A DNA stretch of 29,357 bases, taken from CAZDCZ01 sp964504155 (lineage in GTDB: Bacteria > Bacteroidota > Bacteroidia > Bacteroidales > UBA12077). Each line of letters opens with the position of its first letter. The stretch's first letter is position 1. The notes beneath the pieces were generated by a model that saw only the letters and a program-made list of their open reading frames with translations, ran no database searches and was not told the DNA's origin. A program made the translations under genes and the position numbers. This document shows, piece by piece, positions 1 to 8,335 of the stretch. Where the stretch lies: positions 1 through 29,357 of the forward strand of contig CAZDCZ010000040.1 of NCBI GenBank assembly GCA_964504155.1. Direction: 5' to 3'.

Positions 1-32
1 GATGTTTTTGTACTAGATCATAAACCACTAAT

Positions 33-1302
33 TCAAAATTGGAAATGATTGTTTTCGATAAAGGCACCTTTCTTTAGTTTACGGACTTTTGGTGCGAGTT
101 TTTCGTAATTTACAATGTAGATATAATTGAAAAAATAAGCCGATAATTCTTTTGTCAGTATTTTTTACGTAAGTTGTAAGTATTGTAATGTTTCATTGTT
201 CCGAGATATGAATTCATTGCGCTTATGAATAATTCCAATTCTTGTTTTGTAAGTTTTTTCTTTTCTCTGATTATTTTATTCCGGTTTTGTATTGCCTGGT
301 AAAAATTATTTTTCGTGCGGCTCGAAATATAAATCCGGCATGATTTAATGATTGTTCCAAGAAATTTTACACCTTTTGAATAATGTTGCAAGTATATTTT
401 ATTGGGATGCAATTCTAACGATAGATTATTTTTCAGATAATCTCCGATTAACGGAATAAGTAATTTTAGATATTCTTTATTCTCATGAATAAGAATAAAA
501 TCATCAACATATCTTCCGTAATATTTAATTTTCAGCTTCTTTTTTATAAATTGATAAAATCGTTCATGTAAACGTTGCCAAACAATTGCGATGTTAAATT
601 ACCAATTGGCAATCCTTTATCTTTATCTGAATGGAACAGGCTTTTTAATTTTGGCAATCCTTTCCAATCTGATTTTTTGCCTTTAATAATGCAATTTTTT
701 GTTGGTTCATTGTAAATTACTTTTTCAATAAGGTAATACATTAATTCAAGGTCAAATTAAATTCCAGCCTTTGGCTGGCAGGCATTCCGGCATTTTCCCA
801 GTTTTGTTTTTATTTTCGTATATAAAATATTCCTGTCCATAGCCATGAAATAACCTTTTATATCGAGTTTTAAGATATAGCAATCTGTTTTGTAATTATT
901 TGAGCATGAACGAATGAATTTGTTAATTCGTTTAATTGTATATGATGTTCCTTTTCCTATGCTGCAACTATAGCTATCGTTAATAAAATAGCGTTCAAAA
1001 ATTGAATTTAAATGATTAAAAATAAGATGATGTACAATCCTGTTACGGAAATTTTCGGCAAATATTTCTCTTTGTACCGGTTTAAAGTTAATAAAACATA
1101 TGCTGGGTTTAATTTCATAGGTTCTGGTATTGATTTCTTCAAGTAGTTCAAGTAGTTTAAATAATTCGCTTTCGTAATTTAGTTCGAATGATAAAGCATT
1201 TAAGGTGTTTCTTTTATTTTTACGTGCTTCATAATAGGCTTTAAAAAGGTCTGTAACAGGGATACCTTTATTATGAGTCTGAAATAATGATAATTGTTGC
1301 AT
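33..1302 (-). pseudogene. Decayed DGR-type reverse transcriptase
   Basis: Three consecutive reading-frame pieces join into one reverse transcriptase of diversity-generating-retroelement type. Residues from 1302 downwards give the N-terminal RT region (DLFKAYYEARKNKRNTL, then the LKLDIKGYF motif). Next comes IGNLTSQLFGN, the DGR form of the motif that reads QGxxxSP in group II intron RTs. The catalytic YVDDF lies near 500, and the C-terminal thumb ends at a TGA at 33-35. Three lesions break it: an in-frame TAA at 757-759 beside a small hairpin insertion, loss of one base near 555 (restoring a G gives DFDQFIKKK), and loss of one A in the A-run at 161-166 (restoring it gives LRKKILTKELSAYFFNY). 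It starts 9 bp after the repaired FISUMP target frame ends. A functional enzyme would copy a template repeat into the variable region with adenine-specific errors. No template repeat or Avd gene is seen here. Family call is firm; loss of function is inferred. Confidence 0.85.
764..778. repeat. Small hairpin insertion inside the reverse transcriptase
   Basis: CCAGCC-TTT-GGCTGG is a perfect 6-bp stem with a 3-base loop. It lies in about 35 bases that encode KCRNACQPKAGI and then the TAA at 757-759. RT relatives do not normally have residues here, and the frame is the same on both sides, so a short in-frame insertion bringing a stop is the simplest reading. The exact ends of the insertion cannot be fixed without an intact homologue. 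Confidence 0.5.
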
Positions 1303-1321
1303 GTTTATATTTTATAAATTA

Positions 1322-1353
1322 GTGAGAGCGTGGACTTGAAGCCACACTCTCAC
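1322..1353. repeat. Imperfect palindrome at the end of the target gene
   Basis: GTGAGAG at 1322-1328 pairs with CTCTCAC at 1347-1353. Inside it, GTGG-A-CTT pairs with AAG-CCAC around a single central G, with one mismatch and one bulge. It follows the FISUMP variable end and precedes the RT. This is the position of the DNA hairpin that in the Bordetella phage DGR aids target recognition, but it is longer than that hairpin. It may instead act as a terminator or be a dispersed repeat; its core is shared with the palindrome at 2074-2102. Confidence 0.6.
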
Positions 1354-1369
1354 AGTAAAAAACCAGTCC

Positions 1370-1530
1370 TTTAAGCACCTAAGCGAGAATCCGCGCGACT
1401 TATAGTAGTGGCGCCGGTACACATCGGCGTTGTTGTAGTTCAGGTTGCAGTTGTACGCGCCCGTACTACTGAATTCCGTACTACTCCACCAGTAGCCGTT
1501 GTTGCCGGCATTGTTGAACGAACCATCGCT
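1370..1530 (-). other. Putative DGR variable region (VR)
   Basis: This is the 3' end of the FISUMP frame once the dinucleotide slip is repaired, running from about SRGYSDGSF to GFSLRCLKD. It is visibly G+C-rich in an A+T-rich setting and dense in AAC/AAT codons (NNAGNN, YNCNLNYNNADV). Adenine-specific mutagenesis acts on such codons. It is also where DGR targets with lectin-like folds place their variable ligand surface. Without a template repeat in the window, the limits and the variable status are inferred. Confidence 0.4.
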
Positions 1531-1566
1531 GTAACCCCGGCTGCCACCCGGAAGAGCTGTAAAACC

Positions 1567-1577
1567 ATATATATATA
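1567..1577. repeat. AT dinucleotide tract causing a frameshift
   Basis: Eleven alternating A/T bases lie exactly where the FISUMP frame is lost. Two bases fewer would encode TYIYGFTALPGG, matching the family. Slippage here would switch the C-terminal variable domain on and off frame. It may be a fixed mutation, a population polymorphism or an assembly error. Confidence 0.6.
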
Positions 1578-2073
1578 AGTTCCGTTACCATCACTATTCC
1601 AGCCACTGGTAGATTTTAAGGCTGTGCCTTCTGTGCCACTATGCCCGTCGTTTGAAATAGAATTTACTAATTCAGCCCACTCTGCATCGCTTGGCAAATG
1701 CCAGCCATCGGGGCAGGCTCCCTGTATGCCGCCCGGGTTGGCAGTACTGCTTACAGCACCATTCATGGCTGCTGCCCATGTATATAATGCACCGTACTGG
1801 CTATTATTATAATAACAATAAGCATCATCGGTATTATTGTCGCCCAAATTTGCCCAGGCTGTATTGTATGTAACTAAAGGTATGGCTATACCATCTGCAT
1901 AATGTGTTGTTTTAAGGTTTTCGGTCATCCAGATTTGGTTACCGATTTGAACTACTCCATACTCATTGCCCTCGTAATCGCTTACAGAAGTTCCGATGAT
2001 TGTAAAATTCACTTCATTACCATAAGTCGTACCATTTGTATTTGTAGCATAAGAACGTACATAATTTTTATAT

Positions 2074-2102
2074 TCACGGGGTGACTTGAAGTCACCCCGT
2101 GA
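2074..2102. repeat. Perfect 29-bp palindrome inside the FISUMP remnant
   Basis: A 14-base arm, TCACGGGGTGACTT, is followed by a single G and its exact reverse complement AAGTCACCCCGTGA. A-T and T-A pairs extend the stem slightly outwards. In frame it encodes SRGDFKSPRE, which is foreign to the FN3-like repeat that resumes right after it. It shares the core TG(A/G)ACTTGAAG(T/C)CA with the palindrome at 1322-1353. It looks like a REP-like mobile palindrome that inserted here. Confidence 0.75.
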
Positions 2103-2360
2103 GTATATTTTAAAAGTGTTTAAATGTGTGGTTGTATTTTTTCCAAATTGCACGTCAGTGCAAAAGAGCGCAGCAAGAAAATGTTTTTTGTCATTAAAAA
2201 CTGAACCAATCAAATTAAAACAAATTCGCCGTCAAACCGAGATTATTTTTCATTAATTATTTCTTTGTCGAAATGAGATGAAGTTACTTGAATTCTCTTT
2301 TTTTGCATTATTTGTAACTACCCAACAAAGAACATAAAACAAAAAAATAAACTTAAATTA

Positions 2361-3065
2361 TCAATTCAGTTTTTTTGCAACTTCATCTTTATAATTTCTT
2401 CCTATGGTAATTTTTCTATCTCCTATCTGAACGTAAGCAGATGTAAAAATATCAACCTTCGATATATTTATAATATATGATCGGTGTATTCTTGCGAAAT
2501 TCTTCGATAGTTCTTTTTCGACATTACTAAGGCTTTCGTAACAAACTATAGTATAATTAATTGTATGAACCTTTATATAATTATCGAGACTTTCGATAAA
2601 TAGGATATCTGTAAATTTTATTTTATAATTTTTTTTATCGGCTTTTAATACAATATAGTCCTTCTCGGAAATTTCGATATTTTCTGTTTGTTTATTCGTT
2701 TTTACTTGCAACAGGAATTTATTAATAGCTTTCAGAAATCGTTCAAAAGATATTGGTTTAACTAAATAATCAATAGCATTAAGGTCAAAAGCATCAATAG
2801 CAAAATTCCGATAAGCTGTGGTGAATATTACTTTAGGCGGATTTGATAGGGACTTTAAAAATTCAATACCCGAAATACCCGGCATATTAATATCGAGAAA
2901 CAGCAAATCGATATTTTCGTTGTTCAATATATTTATAGCATCAACAGCTTTCGTAAAACCTTGAACACATTCGATATTATCGAATCTGTCGATATGCTCC
3001 TGTATTACCTTAATAGCAATTGGTTCGTCGTCGATAATTATACTTTTATATTTCTTGGTATTCAT
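2361..3065 (-). CDS. LytTR-family response regulator
   Basis: This 234-residue cytoplasmic regulator belongs to the LytR/AlgR class. Residues 1-120 form a receiver domain with acidic residues D12-D13, the phosphoacceptor D58 in LLFLDINMPG, and the conserved lysine in VKPISF. Residues about 130-234 form a LytTR DNA-binding domain, with FIESLDNYIKVHT and the NFARIHRSYIIN segment typical of the family. It starts at an ATG whose last base abuts the stop codon of the upstream kinase gene, so the two are translationally coupled. The partner kinase phosphorylates D58. Its target is unknown, but the divergent channel gene at 4357 is a plausible candidate. Confidence 0.93.
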   Translation of the reverse strand: MNTKKYKSIIIDDEPIAIKVIQEHIDRFDNIECVQGFTKAVDAINILNNENIDLLFLDINMPGISGIEFLKSLSNPPKVIFTTAYRNFAIDAFDLNAIDYLVKPISFERFLKAINKFLLQVKTNKQTENIEISEKDYIVLKADKKNYKIKFTDILFIESLDNYIKVHTINYTIVCYESLSNVEKELSKNFARIHRSYIINISKVDIFTSAYVQIGDRKITIGRNYKDEVAKKLN

Positions 3066-4142
3066 CTAACTTAAATCAATTTCTAGTTTAACATTAAAAG
3101 TATTTCCATCATTTTTTATGTCTAAATTATATTTATCACGATAAATTAATTTTAATCTCTCTTTAATATTATTCATACCTATCCCCCTACCTTCCTGATT
3201 CAAATATTTATCATCATCTAAAATAAAAATACTATTTTCTATCTCGAATTTCAATTTTCCATGATTAATAAACATCATAATATTAATAAAACTCTCTTTT
3301 CGATTATTAAATCCATGTTTAAAGGCATTCTCAATAAATGGGAATAATATTAACGGAGCAATTTCTATATTACTTATTTCTTGTGGAAAATTTACTTCTA
3401 CATTAAAATCCTCATCATGTCGGACGCGTTCGAGTTCAATATAATTTTTTATAAATTTTATTTCGTTTTCCAACAAGACTTTCTTCTTATCGCATTCGTA
3501 GAGCATATAATCTAACAAATCCGACAGTTTAATTATCACATCCCGCGAACTATCGGGGTTTTCTTTAACTAAACCATACAAATTATTCAGCATATTAAAT
3601 AAAAAATGCGGATGAATTTGTCCTTGCAAGAGTTTTAAGTTTGCTTCTTTTAACTTTATTTCGCTTAATTGTTTTTGCTTTTCAATATTATCATTCTCAA
3701 TTAATCTTCGATACGATTCTTTAATAAAATGAATAACTACCGCCACAATAACTATTAAATAATTACCAACAATTAAAATTATAACATCGCTGCGCTGAGG
3801 AACTATTAGATTAGGTAAATTATAAGCGCTATAGGCTAGAATTACAAATACCGAAAAAGAAATTACCCATAAAGTAAAAACAAAAACTGCAAATAATAAA
3901 TAAACAAAATAAAATATTTTACCTTCAAATAAATACCTAGGAATTAGATAATTATTAATTGTTAATGTAACAAAATAACTCACAACAATTAAAAAGCTAA
4001 CTAATACTAACCTTATCTGAAAATCATAATTTCTATTACTAAAAATAAAAAACATTAAAATGGCAGCTATTATCCAATATATTGCATGCCATAAATAATT
4101 ACTTTTATTTATAAATAAATTATATATTTTTTGGTCCTTCAT
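3066..4142 (-). CDS. LytS-like sensor histidine kinase
   Basis: This is a 358-residue membrane kinase of the His_kinase (PF06580) group. About four hydrophobic segments occupy residues 18-34, 43-62, 76-104 and 119-140, and a short coiled linker follows to about 170. The phosphoacceptor box QIHPHFLFNMLNN places the conserved histidine at 179. A divergent ATPase domain has an N-box (LILFPFIENAFKHGF) and a G-box (GRGIGMNNIKERL). There is no large extracellular sensor, so the signal probably acts in or at the membrane. It is the first gene of an operon with the LytTR regulator directly downstream. The ligand cannot be read from the sequence. Confidence 0.93.
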   Translation of the reverse strand: MKDQKIYNLFINKSNYLWHAIYWIIAAILMFFIFSNRNYDFQIRLVLVSFLIVVSYFVTLTINNYLIPRYLFEGKIFYFVYLLFAVFVFTLWVISFSVFVILAYSAYNLPNLIVPQRSDVIILIVGNYLIVIVAVVIHFIKESYRRLIENDNIEKQKQLSEIKLKEANLKLLQGQIHPHFLFNMLNNLYGLVKENPDSSRDVIIKLSDLLDYMLYECDKKKVLLENEIKFIKNYIELERVRHDEDFNVEVNFPQEISNIEIAPLILFPFIENAFKHGFNNRKESFINIMMFINHGKLKFEIENSIFILDDDKYLNQEGRGIGMNNIKERLKLIYRDKYNLDIKNDGNTFNVKLEIDLS

Positions 4143-4213
4143 ATATTATATCAAAGATACTACATTATATTATTCGATTATTTATAAGTATAATATTTTA
4201 TGTGAACAACAGG

Positions 4214-4286
4214 TTTAACACCCTTAACAGAAATACGGCATTTAGACATAATGACTTGCTATCCGGAATACAAAACTGTACCTTGG
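4214..4286 (+). promoter_or_regulatory. Candidate promoter and LytTR operator
   Basis: TACCTTGG at 4279-4286 is one base from the Bacteroidetes -7 consensus TAnnTTTG, and a TTG lies 20 bp upstream at 4256-4258. Further upstream, TTAACA occurs twice in direct orientation (4215-4220 and 4224-4229) with a 9-bp period. LytTR proteins bind short direct repeats spaced along one face of DNA, so this is a reasonable operator for the adjacent regulator. It is inferred from position and pattern only. Confidence 0.3.
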
Positions 4287-4356
4287 CATAAATATTTTTT
4301 TTATCCGGTTTATAGTTAATAATATTGATTTAATATTAATTAAAACATATAAAATT

Positions 4357-4728
4357 ATGCTAATAGATCATTTATTTTTGGGAGGTATTTATTTTATGCT
4401 TCCAATTTATGTTATGTGGATTATTGTATTATTCTTTACAATTAAATTCATTGTAAATTACTATTCGGAGAATAGAAATCTAAAAAAACTTGCTAAACAA
4501 AATTCTTTAATTCTTTTTATTGGAAGCTTTGCTTTTCTAATTGGAATACTAGGTCAGGTTCTAGGTTTATATCAAGCTCTGGTTTGTATTCAAACCGCGG
4601 GAGACATATCGCCGGCACTTATTGCTGGTGGACTAAGCGTTTCGCTAATAGCTCCAATGTATGGATTTATCCTATTCATTATATCAGGAATAATATGGTA
4701 TATTTTTAGAAGTCTTATAAAAAGATAG
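4357..4728 (+). CDS. Small TolQ/ExbB/MotA-like membrane protein
   Basis: A 123-residue integral membrane protein with three hydrophobic segments: about 10-33, 50-75 and 88-117. The last two resemble the pore helices of the MotA/TolQ/ExbB proton-channel family: IGILGQVLGLYQAL, then AGDISPALIAGGLSVSLIAPMYGF, compared with the GTVLGL...ALxxGLxxALxTTxxGL pattern. It lacks the long cytoplasmic domain that full-length TolQ/ExbB proteins (200 or more residues) carry between helices 1 and 2. No TolR/ExbD partner is nearby. It diverges from the LytS/LytTR pair and converges on the SpoIIE phosphatase gene, with a terminator hairpin between. Family assignment is fairly good; function as a channel, and what it powers, is unknown. 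Confidence 0.75.
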   Translation: MLIDHLFLGGIYFMLPIYVMWIIVLFFTIKFIVNYYSENRNLKKLAKQNSLILFIGSFAFLIGILGQVLGLYQALVCIQTAGDISPALIAGGLSVSLIAPMYGFILFIISGIIWYIFRSLIKR

Positions 4729-4740
4729 TATCATATTTCT

Positions 4741-4781
4741 AAAGGAAACAGGCATTCTAAAATTTAATGTCTGTTTCCTTT
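4741..4781. terminator. Bidirectional terminator hairpin
   Basis: Arm AAAGGAAACAGGCATT (4741-4756) pairs with AATGTCTGTTTCCTTT (4766-4781) with a single G-T mismatch. The loop is 9 bases, and an A-run and T-run flank the stem. It sits between two convergent genes, ending 12 bp past the stop of one and 12 bp before the stop of the other, so it can serve both. Confidence 0.85.
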
Positions 4782-4792
4782 TAATTAATATT

Positions 4793-7700
4793 TCATAACT
4801 TCACACCTAAAATAATAACATCATCAATCTGGTCTAAATCGCCTTTCCAATTACTAAACTGTTTGTCTAATATTTGTTTTTGCTCGGCCATTGGTTTTGT
4901 TGATATTTCTAAGAGCAGTTTTTTTAATTTTTTACTTTTAAACTTCGATTCTTGGGGACCTCCAAATTGGTCGGCATAACCATCGGAAAAAATATAAATA
5001 ATATCATCTTTTTGGATTTTAATTTCATGATTCTCGAAATCATTTTTTTCTTTATAATAAATACCTATAGGCATTCTATCGGCTTTATATTGAATCATTT
5101 CGTTGTTTCTGACTAGACACAGCGGATTAAATGCTCCGGCATATTCAATAATATTTTTATTCTTATGCAGTACACATAAAGCCATATCCATACCATCTTT
5201 ATTCTCGCCTTCTTTACCTCTTTGATGCAAAGAAAATTTTATCTTCTCGCGCAATAATACTAATATTCTACTTGCCGTTAAATCATCGTTTTCGTTTCCG
5301 AATATTTCGTTCAAGGATGATATTCCCAACATACTCATAAAAGCTCCAGGCACACCATGTCCTGTACAATCGGCAGCAGTAAAATATATTTTATTTTCGT
5401 CTTCGGCAATCCAATAAAAATCGCCACTAACTATATCGCGCGGTTTATACAAAATAAAATAATCGGAAAATGCTTTCTCAAAATGATCTTTTAATGGAAG
5501 AACAGCCTTTTGAATTTTACTTGCATAATTTATACTATCGGTAATCTCTTCTTTCTGAACTATAATTTCATCTCTCTGCGTTTCTATCTCTTCGGCCTTT
5601 TCCTGAATCTCAATAGTACGTTCTTTAACTTTTTGTTCTAGAATCTTCTTATCATTAATCAGCTTCCTTTCTCTGATTTTTGCTATTAAGGTAAATATGC
5701 CGATAACAACAAGTCCAATTAACACATAAAACCATATCGATTCTGTAAATGGAGGTTTAATTTGAAACTCTAAAGATTTTATTTCACTTACATTACCCCA
5801 AATATTTTTAGCACGAATAAACAAAGTATAATTCCCTGACTTTACATTAAGATTAATATCTTGATTTGTAGTCCATTTTGTCCAATCGTTCATCAAACCT
5901 TCGACATAATATTGATATTTTGTCGAATTTTGCTTTATATAATGTGGGGCAATAATATTTATATAGATGGTTTTATTTTCGGAATCGAATGTCAGATCCG
6001 AAAGATCAAAATTTAAGCCTTTATCGTTATTTATTCTATTAAAATATACATTAAAATTATAATCGGGTTTATCGATCTGAATATGATTTATTTTAAATAT
6101 TTGATTATTATTATTAATTATCCATAAATTATTATTGCTATCTGAAATAATTGACGATATATTATCGAATAATTTTAAAAAGTCCACTTCTTGCTCTGTC
6201 CATTCTTTATTTGAGTTTAAACATTCCCAATTGTTTTTTAATTTTAACCAAGGAATACTCGGCTGATCAATTAAGAATCTATATCCGGATTGAGTAAAAA
6301 AATTACTTTTTGAATAAATATCAAAAGATTTCGTTTCCGGAACATAATAAAAAAGACCATTTTCGAGAAAAACAAATAATGTATCATTCACATAATCGAG
6401 TTTAAATTTCTCAGAAAAATCTGTTTTAATAGTGTACTTCTTTTTATTCGATAAAGAGCCTAAAGAATCGACAGAGAACTTATAAACAATATCATTACTA
6501 CCTATCCACAGCTCCGAATTATTTATAACATTTATTGTATATACAGGTTTGTTAAAATCGGCATTCATATTTTCCGATTCCCATTTTTCGTTATCGTATT
6601 TTATAGTAAATATCCCATTATTTGTAGCAATAAGATACTTCCCCAAATAAGTATTCATACTAATTTGATGAATATACTCACAATCAATAATTTTTGTAAC
6701 CTTATATTTTTCAATACAATACAAGCCAATATTAGAACCAACCAAAATACCATGTTCTGTTGAAACTATTTGGTTACATTTATCATTTAAGCCTTCAATT
6801 TTCTTATATATATAATTTATCGATTTTAATTTACTAACAGTTTTCTTAACATATCTTGTTTTTGGTTTTTTAACTATTTTTTTCGGACTTGTAGTTTCTT
6901 CTTTTGGTTCAATTTTTTCGGGTTTATCTTTACTAAATAATCGCGAGAATAATCTCTTTGTTTTTTTCTTTGTTTCAGTTTCGTCTCCGTCACTTTTAAC
7001 TATTGGACTTACTTTTGTTCGTAACAATTTAGGTCTTGTTTTTATCCATACTTCAATCTCGTTAAAATCTTTAACTTCCGACAAATAGAAGACTCCTTCG
7101 TTTGTAGCAACATACAACTCATTATTATGAATTCCCGATGATATTAAATTTCCTTTTAATCCGGGATAAGTACTATAATCTCGTATTGGAATATTAAAAT
7201 CTACCCTACTAACTCCAAACTCATGAGTTATCCATAAACCATTATTATTATCGAGCCCTAAAGAATATATCTCGTCATCGGGCAGTCCATTTTGATAGTT
7301 TACGGTATAAACAATTTTCCCGGTTTTTTTATTTACAATCTCAACTCCACCATACAATGTTCCGAAAGCATAAAGCGAATCCGAAATAATCTGCCCATCG
7401 GCAAGAACACTCTCTTTTAGATACCCTTCGTCGTTTATATCGTAATTATAATATTTTATACCATCGAAAGTATAAAGCTTATTATCATCGGTACCAACAA
7501 GCACTCTACTTTTACTATAAGGCAAACTAAAAAGTATCTCGCAATTTTCGGTATAAAAACCTGTAACAATAGGAAAGAGTGTATCACTTTCTAATCTATA
7601 AAGTCCTTTGCCGGAAACATTAAAGAAAGTATTTTTGTAGGTTGTAAACATTCCTGTATAATGCTTCCCTGTATTTGCTTCCCAACGTGTAAATTTAGTA

Positions 7701-8155
7701 ATATCTTTTAACGAATGTCGCGAAATAGTCTCATCGCCGTAGAAAAATATTGTCGAATCTCGAAAAATAATTTTTGTTATTAATCCTAAATCACAAGTGT
7801 CGGAAGATAATGATACATACTTAATAAATCCTTTCGAATCTCTTTCGAGATAACCATAATTATTATTTGCCCCTACATAAACCTTATTATCAATAGGATT
7901 CTTTTTAAGAGCAAAAGGGATATGTGGAATTTTTACTAATTCCCAATTCTGACCATCATATGCAATAATACCACGTCGATTAGCAAATAGCATAACATTT
8001 TCTTCGTCTTGACTTATTGCCCAATTTTGTGTCTCTATTTCTTTACTTTCTTTAAAATTTGTAATGTAAGGAGTACCTTCTTGTGCAATTGCAGATGACA
8101 AATAAAATATCGAAACAAAAAGGTATACACTCAATTTTACAATCCTACTTTTCAT
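4793..8155 (-). CDS. Propeller / Y_Y_Y / SpoIIE-type sensor phosphatase
   Basis: This membrane signalling protein has about 1120 residues. An ATG at 8155 opens a clear signal peptide (MKSRIVKLSVYLFVSIFYLSS); a GTG three codons earlier at 8164 is less likely. Residues about 25-700 form a periplasmic sensor of two-component-regulator-propeller repeats. Within it a lysine-rich low-complexity stretch lies near residues 390-455. A Y_Y_Y domain (YQYYVEGLMNDWTKWT) follows, then one membrane helix (FYVLIGLVVIGIFTLIAK, about 810-830) and a charged coiled coil. The C-terminal PP2C/SpoIIE domain keeps its metal-binding acids in SGDFYW, AADCTGHG, FSDGYADQF and DQIDDVIILG. It probably dephosphorylates an anti-sigma-factor antagonist or similar partner, none of which is encoded here. 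Domain architecture is firm; the signal is unknown. Confidence 0.92.
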   Translation of the reverse strand: MKSRIVKLSVYLFVSIFYLSSAIAQEGTPYITNFKESKEIETQNWAISQDEENVMLFANRRGIIAYDGQNWELVKIPHIPFALKKNPIDNKVYVGANNNYGYLERDSKGFIKYVSLSSDTCDLGLITKIIFRDSTIFFYGDETISRHSLKDITKFTRWEANTGKHYTGMFTTYKNTFFNVSGKGLYRLESDTLFPIVTGFYTENCEILFSLPYSKSRVLVGTDDNKLYTFDGIKYYNYDINDEGYLKESVLADGQIISDSLYAFGTLYGGVEIVNKKTGKIVYTVNYQNGLPDDEIYSLGLDNNNGLWITHEFGVSRVDFNIPIRDYSTYPGLKGNLISSGIHNNELYVATNEGVFYLSEVKDFNEIEVWIKTRPKLLRTKVSPIVKSDGDETETKKKTKRLFSRLFSKDKPEKIEPKEETTSPKKIVKKPKTRYVKKTVSKLKSINYIYKKIEGLNDKCNQIVSTEHGILVGSNIGLYCIEKYKVTKIIDCEYIHQISMNTYLGKYLIATNNGIFTIKYDNEKWESENMNADFNKPVYTINVINNSELWIGSNDIVYKFSVDSLGSLSNKKKYTIKTDFSEKFKLDYVNDTLFVFLENGLFYYVPETKSFDIYSKSNFFTQSGYRFLIDQPSIPWLKLKNNWECLNSNKEWTEQEVDFLKLFDNISSIISDSNNNLWIINNNNQIFKINHIQIDKPDYNFNVYFNRINNDKGLNFDLSDLTFDSENKTIYINIIAPHYIKQNSTKYQYYVEGLMNDWTKWTTNQDINLNVKSGNYTLFIRAKNIWGNVSEIKSLEFQIKPPFTESIWFYVLIGLVVIGIFTLIAKIRERKLINDKKILEQKVKERTIEIQEKAEEIETQRDEIIVQKEEITDSINYASKIQKAVLPLKDHFEKAFSDYFILYKPRDIVSGDFYWIAEDENKIYFTAADCTGHGVPGAFMSMLGISSLNEIFGNENDDLTASRILVLLREKIKFSLHQRGKEGENKDGMDMALCVLHKNKNIIEYAGAFNPLCLVRNNEMIQYKADRMPIGIYYKEKNDFENHEIKIQKDDIIYIFSDGYADQFGGPQESKFKSKKLKKLLLEISTKPMAEQKQILDKQFSNWKGDLDQIDDVIILGVKL

Positions 8156-8335
8156 AACAACCACAATTTATATTAAACCCGAGTTATTAGTAACAAATTG
8201 ATAAGTTATGACATTTTTTTAAAATAGGGTTTTAAATATTGATATTTTTTAGTACTTATACAATAGCAAATTTGCTTAAAAATATTAGCCTAAATTCAAT
8301 ATAAAATTAGTCCCTGTCTTTTAAAATAAATTATT

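Larger units (their letters stand above)
1312..2213 (-). pseudogene. FISUMP-domain protein, DGR target remnant
   Basis: The core matches the Fibrobacter succinogenes major paralogous domain (TIGR02145 type, C-type-lectin-like fold): DYEGNEYGVVQIGNQIWMTENL, then YGALYTWAAAMNG, then GACPDGWHLPSDAEWAELV. Upstream, YVRSYATNTNGTTYGNEVNF is the end of the Ig/FN3-like repeat usual before this domain. The frame breaks in an AT dinucleotide tract at 1567-1577. Removing two bases restores YGFTALPGG, then the GYWWSSTEF core and the usual ending GFSLRCLKD. In the repaired frame the protein continues for about 18 residues through a hairpin to a TAA at 1312-1314. The 5' end is also abnormal: a 29-bp palindrome (2074-2102) interrupts the FN3-like region, only a TTG at 2213 can start the frame, and no signal peptide is visible. 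It is a truncated, frameshifted secreted or surface protein. The AT slip could be a sequencing error; the lost N-terminus could not. Confidence 0.8.

Noticed and set aside
1..155. DGR template repeat beyond the reverse transcriptase
   Set aside because: This stretch encodes the frameshifted RT C-terminus and shows no similarity to the putative variable region; any template repeat must lie elsewhere.
1624..2084. Plus-strand frames of about 60 residues opposite the FISUMP gene
   Set aside because: They are antisense shadows; the minus strand carries the recognisable FISUMP domain.
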